Shown: positions 27,146 through 36,400 of the stretch, in pieces
Numbering within the stretch: position 1 is the first letter of the stretch
Layout: every line of letters starts with the position of its first letter
Assembly (NCBI GenBank): GCA_045599645.1
Contig: JAZRWI010000111.1
Coordinates: 1 to 64,000 of the forward strand
DNA from: RUG334 sp045599645
GTDB taxonomy: Bacteria > Muiribacteriota > Ozemobacteria > Ozemobacterales > Ozemobacteraceae
Reading direction: 5' to 3'
DNA length: 64,000 bases
Made by a program: the position numbers and the translations under genes
The notes under the pieces: generated by a model
The model's input: only the letters and a program-made list of their open reading frames with translations
What the model was told of the DNA's origin: nothing
Databases searched by the model: none

Positions 27146-27239
27146 AATAAGTCCAATAATAGAATTACTTTGATAAAGTATCGGCAAATTATAAGCAGAA
27201 ACTTAAGATTAAGTTTTTATGGATAGTCAGGCTTTTTTA

Positions 27240-28190
27240 TCAGTAGGTCAAAGCGCTTTGAATTACGGCATTTGCTACAGATGGATTCAGCTTATAGGTA
27301 TCATAAAGATTTTTTAAAACTTCCTGAGTCAGGTCTACCCCACCCATGATGATATCAGTATCAAGAAGATTATCGTTAATTCTATTCAGAACAGGGTCAG
27401 CATCACGAAGCCAGTTCTTTACAGCAGAGTTTAGATTCTGGTAATAACCGGATACGGCTGCTTCATCACTAATGAGTTCCTGTGGTATAGGTTTTTCAAA
27501 TAGTGCACCTAATGCATTTTCATCTGCAATAGGAACTGAATCATAATTTTTACTATTATTGATCATGGCTTTCTTATAGCCAGTATTCAATACGACAGAG
27601 ATTCCCTTCTGGTCAGCTATTTTCTTTATAGTAGCCTTTACTTCGCTAAGTATTGAATTAAAACGTTTTTCTGTTTCAGCAGGTGTTGTATATTCATCAT
27701 GATACCCAAACTGTGTGAGTCTCATGATTTTGTCTTCGGCTTCACTATACCTGGCATAATAAGCAGTAAGCTTTGCATTATGTGTAACTTCAGCATTATT
27801 AGCTTCAATGGAATATGTCATCTTTTTCATGCCAGCAGCGCCTTCATCATCACTGGAAAGCTTCTTTAAATACTTTTTACTTAATTCATCTATGGTCTTA
27901 TCGAATTGCTTTTCTTCATTTTTGATTAAGGTTTTGATGTCGTTCAATTCAGCATTCAGTTCTTTAACTTCAGCTTCAACAGACTTGGCTTCGTTAGCTA
28001 CATCTTTTTTTTCACTTTCGCTTCGGGTAACCTTGAAAGCTTGTCTTGTCGGACTATACTGAATCATGTCAGGATGCAGCAGCATAACGCGTCGCAGATC
28101 TATTTTTCCAATCAAGGTCTGTGCAGTAAGAGCATTTGAAGCTATCAGCATAAAAAGAGCAACAGTAATAATACCTTTTAATCTATTCAT
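27240..28190 (-). CDS. OmpH/Skp-like periplasmic protein
   Basis: 316 aa with a signal peptide ending NALTA before QTLIGK. It opens with GKIDLRRVMLLHPDM, the same pattern as two other proteins here (IDLSMALCLHPKM at 40496-41431, VDFERLLMNHPMM at 41428-42084). A long charged coiled coil (about 55-150) follows, then GISVVLNTGYKKA, equivalent to the conserved end strand of OmpH/Skp. Skp proteins are periplasmic chaperones for outer-membrane and secreted proteins. The C-terminal ~110 residues extend beyond the usual Skp length (about 160-180 aa) and are unrecognised. Position next to the giant secreted-protein genes suggests a role in their passage through the periplasm. Confidence 0.75.
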   Translation of the reverse strand: MNRLKGIITVALFMLIASNALTAQTLIGKIDLRRVMLLHPDMIQYSPTRQAFKVTRSESEKKDVANEAKSVEAEVKELNAELNDIKTLIKNEEKQFDKTIDELSKKYLKKLSSDDEGAAGMKKMTYSIEANNAEVTHNAKLTAYYARYSEAEDKIMRLTQFGYHDEYTTPAETEKRFNSILSEVKATIKKIADQKGISVVLNTGYKKAMINNSKNYDSVPIADENALGALFEKPIPQELISDEAAVSGYYQNLNSAVKNWLRDADPVLNRINDNLLDTDIIMGGVDLTQEVLKNLYDTYKLNPSVANAVIQSALTY

Positions 28191-28218
28191 TTCTAGTGAC
28201 CACCCTAAGTTTTTTATT

Positions 28219-28248
28219 AGTATATAATTTATAGGTTCTTGTATTCAA
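28219..28248 (-). promoter_or_regulatory. Promoter of the OmpH-like gene
   Basis: Minus-strand TTGAAT at 28243-28248, 18-base spacer, TATACT at 28219-28224. AGGGTGG follows as ribosome binding site before the ATG at 28190. Confidence 0.45.
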
Positions 28249-28261
28249 GAGCATTTGTAAT

Positions 28262-28300
28262 AAAAAAGACCGCCGCAGTTATAGCTGAGACGGTCTTTTT
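28262..28300 (-). terminator. Rho-independent terminator of the 1,668-aa protein gene
   Basis: CGGTCTTTTT at 28291-28300 pairs with AAAAAGACCG at 28263-28272, with a partly paired loop (CAG/CTG), and a run of A on the plus strand gives the U-tract of the minus transcript. It lies 17 bases past the stop at 28317. Confidence 0.85.
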
Positions 28301-28316
28301 GTCTTAACTAATCAGA

Positions 28317-31300
28317 TTATTCCTTGCTATCACTGATAGTTTTATCAAGTGTTCTGATATTGAGGTCTGAACCAAATACTGGAACTGAAGTCTTGAAGGT
28401 TCTGGTCTTACCGGCAGCAGCACCCTGTTTAATGGTGCCCCAATGCCATCCGGTACCATCAACGATACAATTTTCGTAGTAGTCCCAATCTCTGGCATCG
28501 TCTGTTGCGGTAATTGTAACAGGAATAGCCATCGGGAACTGGTCACTTCTACCTCTGAATACAGTGCTTATTGAGGCAGAAGTGCTTGCACACTTATTAT
28601 CGTTGTTGAAGGCAGTTTTGGCTCCCATTTTTGCCTTAGCATCAGTAAAGCCGGAAGAAATCTTCAGGGTCTTTTCAGCCTGTGCAGTACTGCTGCGGCC
28701 GTCATTATTGAAGTAATTTACAGTCATTGTTGCAGTAGCATTACCACAGTTGTCTGTTACGAATACTCCGAATGAACATTCAACGTTGTCTTCAGTAGCT
28801 CTCGGGCTGAGATTTGCCTTAACCTGATCTATGAAAACGCTATCCTTTACACCGACGGCAATTTTATCACCCATAGACTTAATAGCCTGATAGGTATCGG
28901 TATTGTAGCCATTCATATAACCAGTTGCAGTATTAGCTGCAGCCCAGTTTGCTTCCCTGACAAGTTTTGGATTCAAGCCCATGGCAAAATAGTTTTCACC
29001 AGTAAGAGAATAAACAGGTGTATATTTTTCATCGCCATTTTTACCAGCAGCCTTGTCGGTCTTGTATGGGAAGGTAGTAGTAATCTTATCCTTCTGATCC
29101 ATCATTGAACCATAGCCAACAGGTGGAATATCGTCCTTAACATTCAATACCATGTTAAGTTCCTGTTCACCGCTATAGTTACCAGATGAGTCAATCAAAC
29201 TAATGAAGAACTTATATGGTCTGATCTTGGTAAGTCTGTTACCTGACCAGTCACCATAACCAGGTGTATTGTTGGCATAACCATCAGGAACAACATTGTT
29301 AGCACCCTGACCAAGTCTGATGTTAGCTGTAGCCATCTGATACTTGATTGTTGAATCGTATACTACAGTACCACCAACGGTTCTGCTATAGCTCTGATTC
29401 AGGATAGACAGATACTGTTTGCTTTCACTGCCAGAATGCCAATGATATGCATAATAGTTCTTTGCCTTATCATCAGAATCAAAGATACAACCATTGGTTG
29501 TGCCATACAAAGCATTAGCCTTATCTACAGTTACGCTACCAAGATTTGCACCTGAAGTTTCGCGTTTTGCTGTTTCGAAGCTGATTCTAACATCTCTGGC
29601 TGCTCTTGAGAATACAGGAACAAGATTGAGATGTGAGCTCTTCTGGTGATTTTGCTTGGCACTCTGAATCTGGCTCTTGACGCCACTGGAATTTGCATTA
29701 ACACTACTAGCAACAGAAGCAAGAGTCTTCTTCAAAGTGTCATTGGTATTACAATATGCAATAGTATTAGCAGCACCATTGTTCTTAGAATGGTTAATAA
29801 TATGCTGTGCAATAGCAAGACCTTCTCTATTCTGAACTGCTTCCCAAGGATTGTTATCTGTTACAGTAAATGAAATGTTAGCCGGGTTAGTCTTACCTGC
29901 AGGACCAACATTAGCAGCTAATGCAGTTCCTGTTATACCAAAAAGATTGTTTGGTGTTGTTTCGCTCCAAGCAATAGTTGGAGCGTCACTATCCATAATA
30001 ACAACCTTTGCGGTACCTGTAATCTTTAACCAGCCAGGCAGGTTACTAACCGGGAATGAAGGCTGACCATTGTAGTATGCCCACATATCGTAGTTATACT
30101 GTCTGCGCATTGTGATTTCAATTGTAGCTTCAAACGGATCTGTTGGTGGCAGGTCACCCATAGTCTTGGAATAAATCGGGATATTCTTTGCCCAGAGAGT
30201 GGTTTCAGGCTTAATAGTCTTTTCTTCTTCAAAGTCTGTAGCAGACTTACCCTGTGTCAAAGGCAAAGTGATTTCTTTATAGGTATCGCCATTTGGAACC
30301 TTGTAAACAAGCTTTGCAGAAACCAAAATCTTGTCGTCTGTCCATCTGACATCGCCAACATTGTTCTGGAATTTGAAGTTAGATTTTGCATTTACATAGA
30401 ACGGAGTACCAGGAGTAATCATCTGATGAGCAATATAGTTATAATTGTTGGTATCATTTGCATTGGTTCCGTTTATCTTAGAGATATCCTTAAACATGTT
30501 GGACTGTGAAGCAACGTCAATACGCCAGTAATAAGACTGACCTGCTTCAATACCAAAACCGCCTGTAGGAACAGAGCTCCAGTAATTATCATTACCGATA
30601 TAATTAGATTCATCCCAGCCAGGAATTTCGTCACAGCGGGAAATCTTAGCAACCTGGAAATTCTGGGTTGGAAGCGAATCCTTACCGCTACCAGCTACGA
30701 TTGGTTCCATAGCAAGATAAGAACCGTCAGCTGTTATTGGAGAATAATCAACAGTTATAGGATTGCCATCGCTGTCTGTTGGACTCTTCATAAAACTGAA
30801 TGTAGACATATTCTTGATTTCTGAGAGTCTATTAGTTGCAGCCTGCATGCTAATAGCACCCTTCGCAACCGGAATAGCCCATTCATTTTTATGCAATACA
30901 GAACTCAAATTATCGATTGTGCTGCCGAATGGAAGTGCGTCATAGTCATACCAGTGATATTTAACACGGCAGGTCATGATGAACTTACCATAAACCGGTG
31001 AATAGAAATAGTTATAAGGATTGCTGGTTGTTGACTGCTGTGCAAGCTTACATACGGAATTACCGTAGAGGTCCATTACCATCCAGGTTTTCCAAATGTA
31101 ATCAACACCATCACTATGACCATCAGCAAGTGGAGCCGGGTCCTTAATAGATGTAATAAAGCCGCCACGTCTGCCGTCACCATCATAGTCCTGCTGAGCA
31201 GTCGGGTCCTGAGCACCGTCATCAAGAGGATAGTTTTCAGCCATATAGAAATACAAAGTATCAAGATTAAGATAGCTGAGATTTTTCTTTAAACCATCAC

Positions 31301-33323
31301 CCTGGTTTGTATTACGGTTAACCTTGTCTGGCATTGGAATAATGCCTTCATAAGGACCAATAATATCAAGATATGACTTCTTGTCACCAAGACTCAATAC
31401 CTGTGGCGGAGTTGGAACGTTAATAACAGCAAGCATTGACTTGCCGGGATTTGTATAACTAAGTTCCTGATAAGTAGTAGATGAGAAATTAGCAATACCT
31501 CTGTTCCAATAGCTTGCCGGCCAGGAGCTTACATATGATTTACCAGCAATTGTAGCAGACCAGCTGGCAAGAATATTATTCAGGTTGTCAAATCTGGTCA
31601 GGTTCTTAATCTGGTCCCAACCAGCATCTTTAATCTTACCTGAAACATTATAATATTTAACAGCAAAATTCTTGCGGCCAATTTCGAATACATCACCAGT
31701 CAAATAGTTTCTTTCGAAAACAACCTTACCGAATTCCTTCTTATAAAGCATATAGAAGGAAGTTTCCTTCTTGCTGGTGTCATGAGCATTTTGCTTGATT
31801 GCAATACAATCATTCGGCTTGAAATAGTTCGGTGGGTAATAAATGCTATCATTTATTGCCGGGTGGCTCAAAGCGAAATACATACTACCAAAGCCGTCTG
31901 CTTTAACGTCGTCGATAGCAGCACTTGTATTAGCACCTACAGAATTCAAAATATTAGCAACGTCAAGTGCAAGGAATGTCTGTGCTGTAACAGGAGTTCC
32001 GCTCTTTTCATTTCTTTCAAATTTGTAGATTTTTCTGTTAGCAGAGTCGTATGCATAAACGATACCGCCTTCCTGGTCCCACTGGTTGGAAGCAGTAACA
32101 GCGTCAATCTTCATATTGTTAAGATCTTTGCCTGTAGCCTGCTTATACCATTCTTTTATAACAGCAGTACCCAAACAGTAAACATAGTCAGCAGTTGCTT
32201 CCTTCAAAGAGATACACAACCAATAAGTATCTGTGCTGGCCGGCTTTCCGATTAATGGATTTGTGCTGCCGGGATTATAAGCACTATTGTTAAGCTTCAA
32301 ATCATAATTTGTGCCGTTTATAGTTCTAGTATAAAAATATACTCTCTTAGTACCGCCCTGCAGTGGTGGCTGGAAGGCAATATCAGAGTGCATTGTTGCT
32401 GCTTCTGAACTGCCGCTACCAGATGCACCGCCGCAGCCATCGAGACAACCTGCTAATATGTCTCTGTTAACCTTTTCTTCCTTAGTCTGGGCAACCTGAC
32501 TGCCTACATAACCATTATAATTCGGCTTATCAAGCTGTGGATTGTCTGGAGTCCAGGTATAAAGGAAATAATTATGGTATTTGGCATTTACCTTATCGCC
32601 AAAAACATAATAAAACTTATTGAAACCATTATATGAGTATCTACCATTTTTATAGTCACCCATGGCATCGGCACTGGCTGTTTTCCAGTTAGAATACCAG
32701 CTGCCGTTTGGAATCTTATACCAGGTTTTGCCTGAGTATTCACCAAGAGAAGCAGCACCACTCATAGAAGGCTGTGTGTAGCCGGATGGTTTAGAGGTTA
32801 CAGTGCCAGGACCAGCAGATTTAAAACCGCTCCATGTTCCGCCACCGTCTTTATGAATATTCCTTCCAACAGGTCCTGTTCTATAAACAGCTGTGTTATA
32901 ACCCCAGTCTCTATAGTCATAGTGGATATACGAGTGATATCCATAGTCAGCCTGGTCACCGGTAACACCACCGTCAAGAACCTGACGATACAGAGGTGCA
33001 GTGTCTAGAGACCAGTTAGAATCTGTTTTTTGTGTAAAAGTATAAATAATTCTGTTTAAGTCAACGTTAAAACCAAGGGTATCCTTGATGTCAGAAGCCA
33101 GGAGAACCTGCTTGGCAGGATTATAATAAGCTGGAGTAGTTAGTTCCGGATTGTTTAATCTGTAACAACCTCTCAAAGAGTTATCGCCTTCCCCAATCAG
33201 CAGATAACACTCACCATTACGCAGATATTCTGGCGACAACGCATGCGCAGGTGTCGACGAAGCCATTATTATAGCTGAAACACATAAGCTAATAATACCC
33301 AGGCCTTTTCTTTTGAAATTCAT
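28317..33323 (-). CDS. Large secreted protein, PilY1-position paralogue 2
   Basis: 1,668 aa; the signal peptide ends TPAHA before LSPEYLRNGECYLLIGEG. It is a close tandem paralogue of the protein at 33417-38444, recognisable over the whole length. I recognise no database family. Visible features are a CLDGCGGASGSGS motif near residue 294, a propeller-like strand pair GGIVYAYDSANRKIYKFE near 420, an EF-hand-like DYDGDGRRGG near 715 and the Ig-like ending AIPVTITATDDARDWDYY. The gene follows three prepilin-like genes and the first paralogue, the position held by PilY1 tip adhesins in other type IV pilus minor-pilin clusters. That role is inferred from context and size, not from sequence homology. 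Confidence 0.85.
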   Translation of the reverse strand: MNFKRKGLGIISLCVSAIIMASSTPAHALSPEYLRNGECYLLIGEGDNSLRGCYRLNNPELTTPAYYNPAKQVLLASDIKDTLGFNVDLNRIIYTFTQKTDSNWSLDTAPLYRQVLDGGVTGDQADYGYHSYIHYDYRDWGYNTAVYRTGPVGRNIHKDGGGTWSGFKSAGPGTVTSKPSGYTQPSMSGAASLGEYSGKTWYKIPNGSWYSNWKTASADAMGDYKNGRYSYNGFNKFYYVFGDKVNAKYHNYFLYTWTPDNPQLDKPNYNGYVGSQVAQTKEEKVNRDILAGCLDGCGGASGSGSSEAATMHSDIAFQPPLQGGTKRVYFYTRTINGTNYDLKLNNSAYNPGSTNPLIGKPASTDTYWLCISLKEATADYVYCLGTAVIKEWYKQATGKDLNNMKIDAVTASNQWDQEGGIVYAYDSANRKIYKFERNEKSGTPVTAQTFLALDVANILNSVGANTSAAIDDVKADGFGSMYFALSHPAINDSIYYPPNYFKPNDCIAIKQNAHDTSKKETSFYMLYKKEFGKVVFERNYLTGDVFEIGRKNFAVKYYNVSGKIKDAGWDQIKNLTRFDNLNNILASWSATIAGKSYVSSWPASYWNRGIANFSSTTYQELSYTNPGKSMLAVINVPTPPQVLSLGDKKSYLDIIGPYEGIIPMPDKVNRNTNQGDGLKKNLSYLNLDTLYFYMAENYPLDDGAQDPTAQQDYDGDGRRGGFITSIKDPAPLADGHSDGVDYIWKTWMVMDLYGNSVCKLAQQSTTSNPYNYFYSPVYGKFIMTCRVKYHWYDYDALPFGSTIDNLSSVLHKNEWAIPVAKGAISMQAATNRLSEIKNMSTFSFMKSPTDSDGNPITVDYSPITADGSYLAMEPIVAGSGKDSLPTQNFQVAKISRCDEIPGWDESNYIGNDNYWSSVPTGGFGIEAGQSYYWRIDVASQSNMFKDISKINGTNANDTNNYNYIAHQMITPGTPFYVNAKSNFKFQNNVGDVRWTDDKILVSAKLVYKVPNGDTYKEITLPLTQGKSATDFEEEKTIKPETTLWAKNIPIYSKTMGDLPPTDPFEATIEITMRRQYNYDMWAYYNGQPSFPVSNLPGWLKITGTAKVVIMDSDAPTIAWSETTPNNLFGITGTALAANVGPAGKTNPANISFTVTDNNPWEAVQNREGLAIAQHIINHSKNNGAANTIAYCNTNDTLKKTLASVASSVNANSSGVKSQIQSAKQNHQKSSHLNLVPVFSRAARDVRISFETAKRETSGANLGSVTVDKANALYGTTNGCIFDSDDKAKNYYAYHWHSGSESKQYLSILNQSYSRTVGGTVVYDSTIKYQMATANIRLGQGANNVVPDGYANNTPGYGDWSGNRLTKIRPYKFFISLIDSSGNYSGEQELNMVLNVKDDIPPVGYGSMMDQKDKITTTFPYKTDKAAGKNGDEKYTPVYSLTGENYFAMGLNPKLVREANWAAANTATGYMNGYNTDTYQAIKSMGDKIAVGVKDSVFIDQVKANLSPRATEDNVECSFGVFVTDNCGNATATMTVNYFNNDGRSSTAQAEKTLKISSGFTDAKAKMGAKTAFNNDNKCASTSASISTVFRGRSDQFPMAIPVTITATDDARDWDYYENCIVDGTGWHWGTIKQGAAAGKTRTFKTSVPVFGSDLNIRTLDKTISDSKE

Positions 33324-33375
33324 TTTTCCACTCCCGTATATATGTTACCGAATTATATATATAGTAACTTAGCAG

Positions 33376-33410
33376 GAAAACGAGCTCAATACAAGATTGG
33401 GCTCGTTTTC
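33376..33410 (-). terminator. Terminator-like hairpin between the tandem giants
   Basis: GAAAACGAGCTCAAT pairs with ATTGGGCTCGTTTTC (one G-T pair) around a 5-base loop, seven bases past the stop of the gene ending at 33417. TTGAGC within it, 17 bases, then TACTAT could be a promoter for the gene at 33323. Confidence 0.6.
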
Positions 33411-33416
33411 AGTCAT

Positions 33417-36400
33417 TTATTTGTTATCTTTACTATCACTGATACTCTTGTCAAGAGTTCTGATGTTAAGATCTGAACCATAGACCGGCAATGATGTCTT
33501 AAATACTCTGGTCTTGTTGGCATCAGCACCCTTTATGATGGTACCCCACTGCCATTCGCCATTGCTATTTATAGAACCACCATTGTAATAATCCCATTCT
33601 CTGGCATTATCTGTAGCAGTGATTGTTATAGGAATTGCCATCGGGAACTGATTACTCTGACCTCTGAATACTGTATTAACAGAGCTTGTGGTGCTTGCGC
33701 ACTGACTGCCTGCAATATATGCATTAGCATTTGTGAAACCAGAAACAATTTCCTTCTGCATTTCCTGCTGAGAAGCGCCACGACCGTCATTATTGAAGTA
33801 TCTGAACTTCAAGGTTGCTGTAGCAACACCGCAGTTATCGCTTACATAAACATTGAAAGTACATTCAACGTTATCTTCAGTTGGTCTTGGGCTGAGGTTA
33901 TTAGCAATCTGGGCCTTGTAAACATCGTCGTTTACTGCAACTGTAATGCTGTCACCCATAGATCTCATTGCCTGATAAGAGTTAGTAGACTTATCATTTA
34001 CGTAACCGTAGGCACTAGTATTACTTGGAGTCCAATTGTCTCTCTTGAGACTTTCGTCAAGACCCATTACAAAATAGTTCTGGTCATTGAGTTCATATAC
34101 TGGTGTCTTTTCTGACAAAGCATATTTACCATTTGCAGAATCTGTCTTGTATGGGAAGGTAGAAGCAATCTTTTCCTTCTGATCGATAACAGAACCGTAG
34201 CCAACTGGTGGGATATCATCCTTAACGTTGAGAACAAGGTTCAATTCCTTATTGTCTACAAAGTTGCCAGATGAGTCTACCATTCTTACAAAGAACTTGT
34301 AAGGTCTGATTTCTGTGATGCTATTACCGGAGAATGTTGCATAGCCTGGTGTATTGTTTGCATAACCATCAGGTACTGTATTATCACCGGTAGAGCCAAT
34401 CTTTAGGTTAGCTGTATCTACATGGTATTCTATAGTTGAGTCATATACAACAGTACCACCGACAGTATTGCTATAGCTTTGGCTGAAAGTATCAAGATAC
34501 TTGCTGGACTTGTTACCATCGTGATAATGAACAGCATAGAAGTTGTTGTTCTTATTATCAGCATCGAACTGACGCCCCAGGTTATTGAACAGCGTGCTGG
34601 CTTTGTCTACAGTAACCTTGCCCTTTGTTCCACCTGTTGTGTCACGTTTAGCAGACTGGAAGCTAAGACGTACATCTCTTGCATATCTTGAGAATACAGG
34701 CTTCAGGTTAAGGTGGGAGCTCTTCTGATGGCTAGCCTTTGCTGTTTTAATCTGGTTTCTTACACCAGTATAGCTGGAGAGTGAACTCTTAATACTGTCA
34801 TACGTACTCTTAAGAGCTGAATCCGGACCAAACAAAGCAGCATAGGTCTGAACACCCTTAGTGCCCCACTGAGCATTATCATTATAACCATTGTTTATGG
34901 CATAATTCTGCAAATGCTGAGATGTGCTCAAACCAGCCTGATTTTCAACAGCTTCCCATGGGTTGTTGTCGGTTACAGTGAAGGAAACAAAATTTGGATT
35001 TGTCTTACCCTGAGGACCTACACCAACAGTAAGAGGTCTGCCGGTAATACCGAACAGGTTGTTTGGAGAAGTCTTAGCAAGGTCAAGACTCGGCTTTTCT
35101 GTATCGACAATAATAACCTTAGCAGAACCAGTAATCTTTAACCAACCTGGCAGGTCAGTGACAGAGAATGTTGGCTGGCCATTATAGTAAGCCCACATAT
35201 CATACTTATATTCACGACGCATGTTGATTTCGATTCTTGCTTCGAATGGATCTGTTGGAGGCAGATTACCGATTGTCTGAGAATAAATAGGAGAGTTCAA
35301 TGAGAACAATGAAGATTCATCCTTGATTTCGAATTCCTGTTCGAAGTCAGTAGAAGATTTACCCTGAGTTAATGGAAGTGAAATTTCCTTATAGGTAGTT
35401 CCATTAGGAACCTTGTAAATCAGCTTAGCGGATACAAGAATCTTATTGTCTGCCCATCTTACGTCACCAACATTATTCAGGAACTTAAAGTTGCTGTTGC
35501 CGTTAACGTAGAATGGTGAGCCAGATGTCATCATCTGGTGGGCAATGTAGTTATAATTGCTTGCTGTCGGTGTTGTTGAATTAGTCTTAGAGATATCTCT
35601 GAACATATTGGTCTGAGATGCAACGTCAATACGCCAGAAATAAGACTGACCAGCTTCAATACCAAAGCAGCCATCAGATGGAACAGAACTCCAATAATTG
35701 TTATCAGGCAAATAACTGGAAGTAGCATAGCCTGGAATTTCGTCACAGCGAGTGATATTGGCAACCTGATAGTTCTGAGTAGGAAGACTGTCTTTACCAC
35801 TACCAGCTACGAAAGGTTCCATAGCAAGATACTGGCTTTCAGCAGTAATCGGACCATAGTTTACAGTAATAGGATTACCTTCGCTGTCTGTTGGATTATT
35901 CATGAATGTGAATTCCGGCTTGGCCTTAATCTGAGCCAGTCTGTTGCTGGATGTCTGGGCTGAGATAGAGCCGGCAGCAACAGGAACGCCCCATTCATCA
36001 GTATGAAGAACATCATTAAGGTCAGCGATAGTGCTACCAAAAATAAGAGCGTCATAGTCATACCAATGATATTTAACGCTACAGGTCATGATGAACTTGC
36101 CATAAACAGGAGAATAGAAATAGTTATACGGATTATGTGTTGTAGACTGCTGAGCAAGCTTACAAACAGCATTACCATAAAGGTCCATAACCATCCATGT
36201 CTTCCAGTTATATTCAACACCGTCCGGATGTTCTTCTGATTTTGGAGCCGGGTCTTTGATAGAGGTTATGAAACCACCCTGTCTGCCGTCTCCGTCCCAG
36301 TCTGGCTGAGCAGTCGGGTCCTGAGCACCGTCATCAAGAGGATAGTTTTCTATCATAAAGAAATACAGACTATCAAGATTTACGTAATTCAAGCCCTTTA